Source: Rhodopseudomonas sp. P2A-2r (lineage in GTDB: Bacteria > Pseudomonadota > Alphaproteobacteria > Rhizobiales > Xanthobacteraceae). From it: 64,000 nt of DNA. Below the pieces are notes generated by a model. That model ran no database searches. It saw only the letters and a program-made list of their open reading frames with translations, and was not told the DNA's origin. The position numbers and the translations under genes were made by a program. The stretch is from positions 5,736,001 to 5,800,000 of the forward strand of contig NZ_CP110389.1 in assembly GCF_026015985.1 (NCBI RefSeq), in the 5' to 3' direction. Of this stretch, positions 49,132 through 57,221 are shown in pieces. Within the stretch, counting starts at the first letter, position 1. Each line of letters begins with the position of its first letter.

Positions 49132-50064
49132 ATGACGTCAATCCGCGCTTGTCTCGCCGGCGTGCTGTTCCTTGCGGCGTCGATCTGCAGCGATCGGGCT
49201 TCGGCGCAGACGCCTCCCGCCGTTGAGAAACTGAACGCCTATGTCGGCTGCATCAACCGGCTGTCGGCACGCGCGCAGGATTCGCGTGCGCGCTATTTCA
49301 GCTGGGTCGGCAAGAACGGGCCGACCGGCAAGGAGCCGGTCATCTATGGCACCTACACGATCTACGACACCGCGGATTGCCAGAAGAAGGTCGAGGCCGC
49401 CAACGCACTGGAGCCGCGCGATGCGGCGCTCGAAGCTGCCGCTTCAGCCTATGTGACGGCCGTGACCGCGCTGGGGCCCCTGCTCAAGGAAGCCGACGAC
49501 TACTACACGCAGGAGAACTACAAGGACGACAAGATGGCCAAGGGCCGCGCGCTGCATCCGCGCCTGGTCGCGGCCTGGGACGCCTTTGCCGCTACCGACA
49601 GGAATCTGCGCAATGGCGTCGAAGCGATCAACGACAAGCGCAAGGCCGAGGAACTGGCGGCCATCGAGGCCAAGGAGGGCCGCAGCGCGCGCTACTACGT
49701 GGAGGCGCTGATGGTCGACGCCAAGCGCGTGCTGCGCGCGGAGGACACGGCAAGCCCGGACATCGCGGCAATCACCCAGGCGCTGGACGCCTATGAAACA
49801 ACGGTCAAGGCTACCGAAGCGGCGGGCGCGGCCGGCGGCGCCAAAATCGGATCGATGTTCATCAGCAATGCCAAATCGTTCCTGACCACGGCCAAGCAAC
49901 TGATGCGCCGGATCCGCGACAAGGTGCCGTACAGCTCCGGCGACAGGATGATGCTGAGCGGAGGCGGAGGCGGCAGCGGCTGGATGGTCCAGGGCTCGCC
50001 GCCGCGGCTGCTGCGCGACTACAACCAACTGGTTGACGCCTACAACAGCGATGCCAGGATGTAA
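49132..50064 (+). CDS. DUF3829-like (YiiG-type) exported helical protein
   Basis: A 310-residue protein with a signal peptide (MTSIRACLAGVLFLAASICS, cleaved near ASAQ). The mature chain is nearly all helical, with KLNAYVGCINRLSARAQDSRARYFSW near the start and AAASAYVTAVTALGPLLKEADDYYTQENYKDDKMAKGRALHPRLVAAWDAF in the middle, a pattern I associate with DUF3829. The C-terminus has a Gly-rich stretch before a conserved LLRDYNQLVDAYN. GGAG precedes ATG 49132. Function unknown; assignment moderate. Confidence 0.75.
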   Translation: MTSIRACLAGVLFLAASICSDRASAQTPPAVEKLNAYVGCINRLSARAQDSRARYFSWVGKNGPTGKEPVIYGTYTIYDTADCQKKVEAANALEPRDAALEAAASAYVTAVTALGPLLKEADDYYTQENYKDDKMAKGRALHPRLVAAWDAFAATDRNLRNGVEAINDKRKAEELAAIEAKEGRSARYYVEALMVDAKRVLRAEDTASPDIAAITQALDAYETTVKATEAAGAAGGAKIGSMFISNAKSFLTTAKQLMRRIRDKVPYSSGDRMMLSGGGGGSGWMVQGSPPRLLRDYNQLVDAYNSDARM

Positions 50065-50066
50065 GC

Positions 50067-50140
50067 GTGGCCCGGACGAGCGGAGCGATATCCGGGGCCG
50101 GCCGTGCAGATGGCCCGCACGTCGCTGCGCTCATGCGACC
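50067..50140. repeat. pair of palindromic repeats, GAGCGGAGCGATA family
   Basis: A first copy reads GTGGCCCGGACGAGCGGAGC followed by GATATCCGGGG (50067-50097). A second, inverted and shorter, reads CGCACGTCGCTGCGCTCATG followed by CGACC (50117-50140). Together they fill the space between two convergent hypothetical genes and could act as a bidirectional mRNA end. Confidence 0.55.
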
Positions 50141-50152
50141 TAAAGGCTGGAG

Positions 50153-50635
50153 CTACGGCTTCTTTGCAAGCGGCTGCTTTTTGAACTGCTCCGTCACCCG
50201 CCGCACCGCTTCGTCGACCACCGCCTGGCGCTGCTCCAGTTCCTTCGCAGTCTCGGTAGCACGCTGCGTCGAGATGATTTCTCCTTCCTGGCAGTCAAAA
50301 ATGACTCGGTCTGTTGCCGTAGCGTAGGCCGCAGCCGACGCATACGCAGAAGCGCCCGCGTAAATATCGGCGCCCCAGCGAAACGCCAGTGCGTAGGTCC
50401 ATTCACGGCCAAACGCGACTTTCGGCGTTTCGGCCATCAACTCCTTTGCGCTCCAATGGTCGCACTCGAAGGCCGTCTGGCGTTGATCAAGCACAACCGG
50501 CAGCGCGCCGTGCAAGTCCGCAAACGGCGTCGCCGTGGATAGCCGCAGCGGAAGACCAACCTTGTCGATCGCTTCTTGCCAGGCAACCACTGACGCCAGA
50601 CGCCGGTCTGACAGAACATAGATTTCCATCGACAT
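50153..50635 (-). CDS. hypothetical protein, 160 residues
   Basis: The protein starts MSMEIYVLSDRRLASVVAWQ and has no signal peptide or membrane helix. A central stretch ADIYAGASAYASAAAYATATDRV is Ala-rich, and the C-terminal 45 residues (ATETAKELEQRQAVVDEAVRRVTEQF) form a charged helix. The N-terminal IYVLSDRRLASVVAWQEAIDKVGLPLRL looks like a small alpha/beta domain. No family is recognised. It lies 40 bases after another hypothetical gene on the same strand and lacks a clear ribosome site. Confidence 0.65.
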   Translation of the reverse strand: MSMEIYVLSDRRLASVVAWQEAIDKVGLPLRLSTATPFADLHGALPVVLDQRQTAFECDHWSAKELMAETPKVAFGREWTYALAFRWGADIYAGASAYASAAAYATATDRVIFDCQEGEIISTQRATETAKELEQRQAVVDEAVRRVTEQFKKQPLAKKP

Positions 50636-50675
50636 TCATCGTCTACTTCGTGTCGTTGGCGCATCAACTTCTTGC

Positions 50676-51203
50676 TCAACTGACCGGAATGCAACTGGCC
50701 GGCGTCTCTGGCGCGAACGGCGCGTTGAACTGCAGTTTCATTTCGCCGCGCGCGCCATAGCTGTCATGCAGGGCGCGCAGCATGACGTCTGCGAGCGGGC
50801 GGAAATCCGCGGCGGCGTCGACGGCTCGATCACGCTTGAAATTGCCCGCGGAGTCATCAGTATCGAAGCCGAGCTTCGCCAAGGCCGCGACGGCCCGTGA
50901 CGGCAGATCGAAGGTGCGCGTCCGGCCCTTCTTGGCGGCCCAGAACCCTGATGCCGCTTCGCAAAGAACGCGGCTTCCGGTGTCGTAAAAAATGCACTGA
51001 ACATAGGCCTGCGCCTTGCCCGGGATACTGATGGCCAGGTAGCGATTAAGGGCTTCCCTGGGATCGCCCGCGGCGTAAATCTGCTCCAGCCGGCGCACCA
51101 CATCGCAGCGATAGGCGGCCTGCAGGTCGGCAAAGCTGTCAGCGGCGCCGGCCGGTTCAACCAGCGCCAGAACGGCAGCCATCCATCGCGGCCACGTCGC
51201 CAT
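50676..51203 (-). CDS. exported protein of unknown function
   Basis: A 175-residue protein from ATG 51203, which follows GGAGG by eight bases. A short signal peptide (MATWPRWMAAVLALVEPAGA) is likely. The mature part has four or so Cys residues (YRCDVV, QCIFYD, LCEAAS, SCIPVS), suggesting disulfides in the periplasm, and ends at CIPVS. I do not recognise the family. It precedes the 160-residue hypothetical gene and is divergent from a DUF2314 gene. Confidence 0.65.
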   Translation of the reverse strand: MATWPRWMAAVLALVEPAGAADSFADLQAAYRCDVVRRLEQIYAAGDPREALNRYLAISIPGKAQAYVQCIFYDTGSRVLCEAASGFWAAKKGRTRTFDLPSRAVAALAKLGFDTDDSAGNFKRDRAVDAAADFRPLADVMLRALHDSYGARGEMKLQFNAPFAPETPASCIPVS

Positions 51204-51227
51204 CGCCAGGGCCTCCGTCGACACCTC

Positions 51228-51257
51228 TTGACAACTTGAACAAACAAAGAACATACT
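51228..51257 (+). promoter_or_regulatory. sigma-70-like promoter for the DUF2314 gene
   Basis: TTGACA at 51228-51233 and CATACT at 51252-51257 are 18 bases apart, 40 bases before ATG 51297. The -35 is a perfect consensus hexamer and the -10 is weak. Confidence 0.45.
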
Positions 51258-51296
51258 GTCAATCTCAGGTTGCGTTGAGTGATCCGGAGTTGGGCG

Positions 51297-51800
51297 ATGT
51301 CATTTCGTCTGCTGGCGGTTGCTATTGTCGCGTGCGCGACATCACAAGCCTCGGCGCAGATGCCGGCCGGCAAGGCGCTGCGTGACGGCGTGATCTCGGT
51401 GCGCTCAAACGATGCCGCGATGGCGGCAGCCATGGCGCGGGCGGACCGCGAACTGGATGCCTTCCTCGGCATCGCCGCCGCGCCGCCGGCCGGCGCCCAA
51501 CATTTTTCGGTCAAGGTCCGGCTGCCGGTGGGCAAGGAGTCCAATGAATATATCTGGATCCACCCTTTCACCCACGACAGCGGAAAGTTCGTCGGCAAGG
51601 TCGCCAACACGCCGCGCAATTTCACTTACCTCGCCCTCGGCGACCGGCTGGCCTTCGAGCGAAAGGACGTCGTCGACTGGTCGTATCGCAAGGGCGATCG
51701 GACGATCGGCAACTACACCGCCTGTGCGCTCGTGCACCGCGAACCGCCGCAGCAGCGCGACGCGTTCATGAAGCAATACGGACTCGACTGCCCCGATTGA
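51297..51800 (+). CDS. DUF2314-family exported protein
   Basis: A 167-residue protein with a signal peptide (MSFRLLAVAIVACATSQASA). The mature part starts with helical residues (DAAMAAAMARADRELDAFLG) and a beta domain with EYIWIHPFTHDSGKFVGKV, NTPRNFTYLALGDRLAFERKDVVDWSY, the DUF2314 pattern in which a protein-bound D-W motif is conserved. The family is found from E. coli to rhizobia and has no agreed function. ATG 51297 follows GGAG at eight bases. Confidence 0.85.
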   Translation: MSFRLLAVAIVACATSQASAQMPAGKALRDGVISVRSNDAAMAAAMARADRELDAFLGIAAAPPAGAQHFSVKVRLPVGKESNEYIWIHPFTHDSGKFVGKVANTPRNFTYLALGDRLAFERKDVVDWSYRKGDRTIGNYTACALVHREPPQQRDAFMKQYGLDCPD

Positions 51801-51832
51801 TCGCCGGCCGGATGAGATCACGATACCCTTGT

Positions 51833-51864
51833 GACCCGCATCTCGCTCCGCTCATGCGGGCTAC
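51833..51864. repeat. palindromic repeat, CTCGCTCCGCTCAT family
   Basis: GACCCGCATCTCGCTCCGCT followed by CATGCGGGCTAC: arms CCCGCAT and ATGCGGG. Inverted copy of the 49013 element, between convergent gene ends. Confidence 0.6.
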
Positions 51865-51869
51865 ACGCG

Positions 51870-53162
51870 CTAGACGTTCACCGCTTCCTTCACCCGCGCT
51901 CCCTGCGCGATGGTCGGCGGCGCCGCGTTCAGCGTTTCGATCGCAAACCCCGCGGCGGCCTTGTAGCCGGCCATGAAGGCCGCGCGTTCGGCGGGCGGGA
52001 TCACGGTGTCGATATCATCGAAGGTGCCGCCGCAGCGCTCATCCACGAGGTTCAGGAGGCCGAACGGGCCGGCGCCGCGGTTGCGCAGGATCAGCTGCGA
52101 GATCGGGCCGCAGAGTTTTGCGTCATAGGCTTCGAGCGCAGCTTCGCTCATGCCATGCGCGACCATGGCGGCGCCCAATTCGCGGGCGTCGATGATGGCC
52201 TGGCTGGCGCCGTTGGAGCCGGTCGGATACATCGCATGCGCAGCGTCGCCGAGCAGCGCCACCGGGCCGTCGCGCCAGGTCGGTACCGGATCGCGGTCGA
52301 TCATCGGATTCTCGAACGCGACGTCGGAGCCGCGGATCAGCGCGGGCACGTCGAGCCAGCCCCACACCCAGCCGTCGAAATGATGCACGAAGTCGTCGAT
52401 CGCCACCTGCCGGAACCAGCCCTGCTGCTTCCAGCCCTCGGCATTGTCCATGGTCACCTCGGCGATCCAGTTGATCATCGACAGCCCGCTCACGGCATCC
52501 GGCTGCGAGATCGGATAGATCACCACGCGCTGGCGATGGGTGCCGAGCCCAATGAACGACGCGCCGGTGCGGGTCGGCTTCGCCCAGGTGGTGCCGCGCC
52601 ACATCAGCGCGCCGCCCCAGTGGATCGGCGGCTGTGCTGGATGCATCTGCGCGCGAACCGCGGAGTGGATGCCGTCGGCGCCGATCAGCAGCGCACCGGA
52701 ATCCTGCGACGTGGTGCCGTCGGCATAAGCGATATCGGCGGTGACGCCATCGGCGGTTTTGGCGTAGCCGGTGACCCGGCTGCCGAGCCGCATCGCGTCC
52801 GCGCCGAGCCGCTTCACCACCTCGTCATGCAGCAGCATGTGCAGGCGGCCGCGATGCACGGCATATTGCGGCCAGCGGTAGCCCGCCGCCTTGCCGCGCG
52901 GCTCGGAATAGATGTCGTTGCCGTTGAGGCCGACCAGCGCCCATTCCTTTGCCGGCAGGCCGACGCGGTCGAGATCGGCCTCGGTGATCCCCAAGTCGCC
53001 GAGTTCGCGCACCGCGTTGGGCTGCAGGTTGATGCCGACGCCGAGCGGGCGCATCTCGCGGCTCGCCTCATAGACCACGCAGGGCACGCCGATCTGATGC
53101 AGCGTCAGGGCCGTCACCAGCCCGCCGATGCCGCCACCGGCGATGATGACCTTGCCGCTCAT
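51870..53162 (-). CDS. FAD-dependent monooxygenase (PhzS/salicylate hydroxylase-like)
   Basis: A 430-residue class A flavoprotein monooxygenase. The Rossmann motif VIIAGGGIGGLVTALTLHQIG (4-24), the DG motif LIGADGIHSAVRAQMHP near 163-179 and the GD motif VALLGDAAHAMYPTGSNGASQAI near 305-327 are complete. It resembles PhzS and related flavin-dependent oxidoreductases acting on aromatic rings; the substrate is not known. GGGGAG precedes ATG 53162. The longer in-frame start is rejected. No catabolic genes are adjacent. Confidence 0.92.
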   Translation of the reverse strand: MSGKVIIAGGGIGGLVTALTLHQIGVPCVVYEASREMRPLGVGINLQPNAVRELGDLGITEADLDRVGLPAKEWALVGLNGNDIYSEPRGKAAGYRWPQYAVHRGRLHMLLHDEVVKRLGADAMRLGSRVTGYAKTADGVTADIAYADGTTSQDSGALLIGADGIHSAVRAQMHPAQPPIHWGGALMWRGTTWAKPTRTGASFIGLGTHRQRVVIYPISQPDAVSGLSMINWIAEVTMDNAEGWKQQGWFRQVAIDDFVHHFDGWVWGWLDVPALIRGSDVAFENPMIDRDPVPTWRDGPVALLGDAAHAMYPTGSNGASQAIIDARELGAAMVAHGMSEAALEAYDAKLCGPISQLILRNRGAGPFGLLNLVDERCGGTFDDIDTVIPPAERAAFMAGYKAAAGFAIETLNAAPPTIAQGARVKEAVNV

Positions 53163-53327
53163 GAGACGCTCCCCGCTCCGGATGACCCGGTTGCGCCCTC
53201 CTCTAGCCAGCAACGGCAAGCGAGGCAAGCCGGCGCCGGCAGCGCGGCGATGGCTCCGGGCCGGGAGCCTTTTTCGCCCGGCCATAACGCGAGTGGGCCA
53301 ATACCGCTGCCGGACTGGCCGGCAGCC

Positions 53328-53677
53328 CTATCGGCTCAGCGCATCCTCATCCAGCACCCATCTGCTGCCCCGCAGCCGGCCTTCGGACGTCATCTCGACA
53401 TCGACCTGATGCGCTTTCGGCCGATGGCCGCGTATCCTGACCTCGAGCGTAGCGAGAAACTGCCAGGCGTCGCGACGTTTCAGCAGGCTGTCCTGATACA
53501 ACACGAGCGCCGCAGCATCGCCGGTGTGCTTCAGCACCTGCCAGTGCGCGAGCCGGGACGCGTCCTGAAACCAGATCGAATCCGCTTTCACCTGCATGGT
53601 CGCGCCCCGACGGAGGGGCCGGCCGCCGATGCGCCGGTGAACGCCACCAGCATGAGCAGGGCAAGAAACATTCTCAT
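53328..53677 (-). CDS. small exported protein of unknown function (frame break near 53604-53607)
   Basis: A signal peptide starting at ATG 53677 (MRMFLALLMLVAFTGASAAG) is followed by a stop in its own frame, while the body (MQVKADSIWFQDASRLAHWQ onward, 89 residues) is one frame over. One C added to the run 53604-53607 gives a single protein of about 116 residues reading PSVGGATMQVKAD across the join. The body has DAWQFLATLEVRIRG and SRWVLDEDALSR. No family is recognised. It is a good example of a gene hidden by a one-base deletion. Confidence 0.6.
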
Positions 53678-53790
53678 GCGTCGCCGTTTCTTCAATTGGT
53701 CTGAGCCATCATCGCCAGCGCGGCGTGCACGCTTCTGTCTGCCCCGGACAATGAAGGTTCAACGAACTGCGCGGCATCGAGGCAGGCGTC

Positions 53791-53817
53791 CGCCCGATAT
53801 CGCTTCGCTCATCGGAG
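53791..53817. repeat. palindromic repeat, TCGCTTCGCTCAT family
   Basis: CGCCCGATATCGCTTCGCTC followed by ATCGGAG, another inverted copy of the 49013 family, placed upstream of the RidA gene. Confidence 0.5.
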
Positions 53818-53864
53818 CGATCGTCTATACTTCGCGTCGGAGTTATTTTCGACAAGGACCACCC

Positions 53865-54251
53865 ATGCCCATCCGGCACTTCGCCCCGCCACCCGGTATC
53901 GCTGCCCCGCCGCTCTCTTATGCAACGCGGGTCGGCGACCTGCTGTTCGTGTCGGGCATTCCCGGCTTCGACGCGGCCGGCGCGCTGTCGGAGGATTTCG
54001 CCACGCAGTTCGACTTTGTCGTCGCCACCATCCGGCGTGTGCTGGCCGAGGCCGGCACCGACACGCGCCGCCTCGTCAAGGTCAACGTGCTGCTGACGCG
54101 CGCGCCGGATGTGGCGGTCATGAACCGGCTCTATGCCGAAGCGTTCGGGCCGCCGCCTTTTCCCGCGCGCACCACCTGCGTGGTGCAGGCGCTGCCCGAT
54201 CCGCGCATGCTGATCGAGATCGAATGCGTGGCGTCGCTGCTGGAGCTGTGA
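53865..54251 (+). CDS. RidA-family deaminase
   Basis: A 128-residue member of the RidA/YjgF/UK114 family, whose archetype hydrolyses reactive enamine/imine intermediates. Start MPIRHFAPPPGIAAPPLSYAT is followed by VGDLLFVSGIPGFDAAGAL, VKVNVLLTRAPDVAVMNRLYAEAFG and PARTTCVVQALPDPRMLIEIECVA. The Arg of PARTTC and the late Glu are the usual ligand-binding residues. Forms a trimer in the family. It is transcribed alone. Confidence 0.93.
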   Translation: MPIRHFAPPPGIAAPPLSYATRVGDLLFVSGIPGFDAAGALSEDFATQFDFVVATIRRVLAEAGTDTRRLVKVNVLLTRAPDVAVMNRLYAEAFGPPPFPARTTCVVQALPDPRMLIEIECVASLLEL

Positions 54252-54390
54252 CTGCGCAAGGCTGCGTTGCGTGCTTGCGCGCATTTTGAACCGGGCCTTA
54301 CTCTCTCGCGACTGAACTCCTGTCGGGTCCACCCGACGTGCCGCCAATTCCGGCGGAGTCGATTGAACCTTTTTTCCAGGAGACATTCCG

Positions 54391-54645
54391 ATGCGAAAGC
54401 TATCCGCCCTGTGCGCCGCTGCCGGCCTTGCCGTCACTGCGCTTGCCGCCACCAGCCCCGCCAACGCCGCGTTTCATCTGATCCGCTGGCAGGACACCGG
54501 CTTCTGCCAGATCTGGGACCAGAGCATCCCGACCGCGCCATTCCCGTCGAACTACACCGTCATCGTCAAGTCGGTGACGCCGACCTTCCTCGATGCGCTG
54601 AGCATGAAGGACGGCCTGATGCGCAGCGGGACCTGCGCGTTCTGA
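54391..54645 (+). CDS. 84-residue exported protein of unknown function
   Basis: A clear signal peptide (MRKLSALCAAAGLAVTALAA, cleaved after ANA) leads to a mature peptide of about 57 residues: FHLIRWQDTGFCQIWDQSIP, SNYTVIVKSVTPTFLDALSM and a terminal GTCAF. Two Cys residues may form a disulfide. CAGGAG lies eight to ten bases upstream. Small proteins of this type are widespread in Bradyrhizobium and relatives, with no known role. Confidence 0.8.
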   Translation: MRKLSALCAAAGLAVTALAATSPANAAFHLIRWQDTGFCQIWDQSIPTAPFPSNYTVIVKSVTPTFLDALSMKDGLMRSGTCAF

Positions 54646-54765
54646 ATACGCCCGGCTTCGTATCCGCGGCAGGTGGGCGTGAGCGCACCTGCCGTTTCGT
54701 TGCGTCCTCTGCGGTCGCCCTGAATCGGTCGCAATAAGGCAACGCCTCCAGCGCCGCGTACCGGC

Positions 54766-54780
54766 TTAACCTTTCGTTAA
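54766..54780. promoter_or_regulatory. CtrA box TTAA-N7-TTAA
   Basis: TTAACCTTTCGTTAA matches the full CtrA recognition pattern, and CC follows. It lies about 93 bases before the start of a Fis-type regulator gene and is the best CtrA-type site in the window. Confidence 0.65.
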
Positions 54781-54872
54781 CCAATCGCGCCCACCTTGTC
54801 GCAACGGCTGGGGGTCGTTGGTCTCGATGTAGTGCTCCGCGCTTCGGAGCATGCGTTGATCGGGAGGTGTCG

Positions 54873-55168
54873 ATGCCCCAGGAGTCATTTTTCCCGTGCC
54901 GGCACTGCCGCCGCAGGAGCAGCTGCGCAACGAGCTGCTGTCGCACGAGACCGCTCTCGCCGCGCATGCCGATCCCGCGGAGATCGTTCCCTATCTCATT
55001 GGCTCGACCGTTGAAGCGATCGAGCGCGAGCTGGTGCTGCAGACGCTGACGCGCTGCGACGGCAACCGCACCCGCGCCGCGCGCGTGCTCGGCGTGTCCG
55101 TGCGCACGCTGCGCAACAAGATCCGGCAATATGCCGCCGAGGGCCTCGAGGTCACCGCGCATGGCTAG
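54873..55168 (+). CDS. Fis-type DNA-binding protein, FlbD C-terminal-like (frame break near 54888-54892)
   Basis: A protein of about 98 residues that is little more than a Fis helix-turn-helix, as at the end of NtrC/FlbD activators: TVEAIERELVLQTLTRCDGNRTRAARVLGVSVRTLRNKIRQY. ATG 54873 follows GGGAGG and begins MPQESF, but the downstream frame (FPVPALPPQEQLRNELL) is one base off; one T added to the run 54888-54892 joins them. It has no receiver or AAA+ domain. The CtrA box upstream suggests a cell-cycle or motility regulator. Confidence 0.8.
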
Positions 55169-55196
55169 CGCGCATCCGGAATTCTTTGCTGACCAA

Positions 55197-55703
55197 CTAC
55201 GGCGCGGGCGGCTTGATCGCATCCGCGACCGTCGCGCCGACAAAATCGGCGGCGCGACGGAACGCGGTGTCGGTGTCGCCGCGGAAGGTGACGGTGCGGC
55301 GCATGACCAGTTGCTCGCGCTCGACGTCGAACAACTGGACCTCGCCCCATTGCACCAGCGTGCTCATCTTGCGGATTCCGCCATAGACGAGATAGCGCGC
55401 ACCGTCGCGGCGCGCCGCGGCAACGAGATCGGCGGGCGCCATGCTGATCGCGGTGCAGGCCGGCTGCGGGCAAGACGGACGCACCACGCGGTAGTCGTGC
55501 TGCGCAACGTTTTCGCGCAGCAGCGTAGCGAACATCGTCATGCGGGAGCGGTGCTCCGAGGTCTGGTCCGTCACCTCGCCGGACGTATCGCTGTAGTCGA
55601 AATCGGCGACGGCGACGGCCGTACTGGCGGCTGAACCGCGCGCCGGCGACAGCAACAGCGCGACGACGGCGCCCATCAATAATGGCTTCCCGACCTTGCG
55701 CAT
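55197..55703 (-). CDS. DUF2380-family exported protein
   Basis: A 168-residue protein with a signal peptide (MRKVGKPLLMGAVVALLLSP, cleaved near GSA). The mature chain has VAVADFDYSDTSGEV, LLRENVAQHDYRVVRP, ARRDGARYLVYGGIRKMSTLVQWGEVQLFDVE and VTFRGDTDTAFRRAADFVG, the DUF2380 pattern. The family looks like the TolB N-terminal/CsgG-like fold and has no established function. ATG 55703 is preferred over GTG 55709. Confidence 0.82.
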   Translation of the reverse strand: MRKVGKPLLMGAVVALLLSPARGSAASTAVAVADFDYSDTSGEVTDQTSEHRSRMTMFATLLRENVAQHDYRVVRPSCPQPACTAISMAPADLVAAARRDGARYLVYGGIRKMSTLVQWGEVQLFDVEREQLVMRRTVTFRGDTDTAFRRAADFVGATVADAIKPPAP

Positions 55704-55758
55704 CGTCACCTTCAGTCCTGCCGCGTCCGGCGAACCGGCACGCCCGCTTGCCGTTACC

Positions 55759-56331
55759 TTACATCCGCGCCGCCCGGCCCGCCAGGCTGCGCCCGCCCGG
55801 CCGCAAGGTCACGTAGCAGCCCACCTGGAAGCCGAGCTGGAAGCCGCCGGTGGCCGGCGTGAACAGATATTCCTGGCACATGGTCGGCGTGCGCTGCACC
55901 GCATAGTCATAGACCAGCTGTCCGGTGTTGAGGGTCTTGTAGACGGTGACATGGCCGACGCGCGCATTCGGCATGTTGTAGTTCGCCTTCACGCGCTCGA
56001 AGCCCTCCTGCAGGTCGTAGAAGATCTCGTGGTTGGAAAATTGCGCGACGCCGATCCAGCCGGGCAGCGGGATCTGCCCCTTGTTCTGCAACTGGCCGTT
56101 GAAGTTCACCTTCAGCCGCCCGGGTCCGTTGATCAGGAAGAAATCGTCGAAGGCATTCACGTCGGCCAAGGCGATCCGCTGCGAGCTTTGCGCCGTCAGG
56201 TTCAGCAGCAGCGGGCTCTGCGCCAGCGGATCGAGAAAGGCGGTGTTGAACAAGAAGGTCAGCGACTGCGCGCGCGCCGGAGCGACAGCCAGTACACAGG
56301 CCATCAGGCCAAGCAGCAATGCCTTGCGCAT
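55759..56331 (-). CDS. exported protein of unknown function
   Basis: A 190-residue protein with a signal peptide (MRKALLLGLMACVLAVAPARA). The mature region has LNLTAQSSQRIALADVNAFDDFFLINGPGRLKVNFNG and GVAQFSNHEIFYDLQEGFERVKANYNMPNARVGHVTVY, mostly beta-strand in style. Two late Cys (TMCQEY, QVGCYV) may pair. It ends in RSLAGRAARM. The family is not recognised; an outer-membrane or periplasmic location is likely. GAGGA precedes ATG 56331. Confidence 0.72.
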   Translation of the reverse strand: MRKALLLGLMACVLAVAPARAQSLTFLFNTAFLDPLAQSPLLLNLTAQSSQRIALADVNAFDDFFLINGPGRLKVNFNGQLQNKGQIPLPGWIGVAQFSNHEIFYDLQEGFERVKANYNMPNARVGHVTVYKTLNTGQLVYDYAVQRTPTMCQEYLFTPATGGFQLGFQVGCYVTLRPGGRSLAGRAARM

Positions 56332-56551
56332 CAAATCCTCCCGGGGTTGGTTGGGTCATCGGCAATCCGCTGGATGATTGGCGAATTTCACAAATATACA
56401 ACCTTAGGTGATATTTTGGTTGTGTGCGTCACCCATGCGTTGCTGTCCACAGCGCGCTGGTGCCGGTGCGTCGCGCGGATGCGACGGTCCTGATTTGAAG
56501 CCGTCATCCCCCTGCTGTTAAAACCCGCGAACAGAATCATTGGAGAGCACA

Positions 56552-57097
56552 GTGGCCAAGCAATCGACTATCCCGCAGGGACCGCAGGGTCCGCGCGGTC
56601 CGGCGGGCGAACCGGGCATTCCCGGCCCGCAGGGTCACCCCGGCAAGCCAGGCATCGAAGGCCCGCAGGGCAAGCAGGGCATCCCCGGCCCGGCCGGCGT
56701 CCGCGGCGAACCGGGCCCGCAGGGCAAGCCCGGTCCGGCAGGAGCGGCTGGACCGGCAGGCAAACCCGGCCCGGCCGGCCCCCGCGGCGAACCCGGCCCG
56801 CAAGGCAAGCCTGGCATCGAAGGACCGGCAGGACCGCGCGGCGAACCGGGATCGCCCGGAGCATTGCCGTCGATCGAGCAGGTGATGCCCTGGCTGCATT
56901 TGATCTTCGACGCGTGGGAAGACCATCGCAAGCTGCGCGAGCGCGAGGCGAAGGAGCGCGAGGAGGCCGAGCAGCGCCTGCAGCTGGACATCGCCGAACG
57001 CGCTGCCGCCATGGTCGAGGACGATGCCGCGGCCGAGGACGCGGATGAGTCCGACGATGAGAAGAAGAAGAAAAAGCAGCGCAAGCACCGGAAGTAA
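56552..57097 (+). CDS. collagen-like protein with coiled-coil and lysine-rich tail
   Basis: A 181-residue protein. After about nine residues (VAKQSTIPQ) come 32 uninterrupted Gly-X-Y triplets, rich in GPQ, GKP, GEP and GPA, the sequence form of a collagen triple helix. A short conserved-looking segment ([22 protein letters not shown], about 105-126) may nucleate trimers, followed by a charged helix ([19 protein letters not shown]), an acidic stretch and a Lys-rich end ([11 protein letters not shown]). No signal peptide or membrane anchor is visible. GTG 56552 after GGAG is chosen over TTG 56540. Function is unknown. Confidence 0.85.
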   Translation: MAKQSTIPQGPQGPRGPAGEPGIPGPQGHPGKPGIEGPQGKQGIPGPAGVRGEPGPQGKPGPAGAAGPAGKPGPAGPRGEPGPQGKPGIEGPAGPRGEPGSPGALPSIEQVMPWLHLIFDAWEDHRKLREREAKEREEAEQRLQLDIAERAAAMVEDDAAAEDADESDDEKKKKKQRKHRK

Positions 57098-57221
57098 CAA
57101 CGGCCGGGCGTGGGCGATGCAGCATCGCCCACGCCCACGCCAAAGGGGCTCGGCCCCTGACATCGCGCGTGATAGGATCCCGGCAAGCGGCGAGCAAGCG
57201 ACCGCATCGGGAGGAATCACA

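Noticed and set aside
51831..54251. An 806-codon open frame on the plus strand
   Set aside because: It runs antisense to the flavin monooxygenase and only its last 128 codons (RidA) are real. High GC leaves the opposite frames open.
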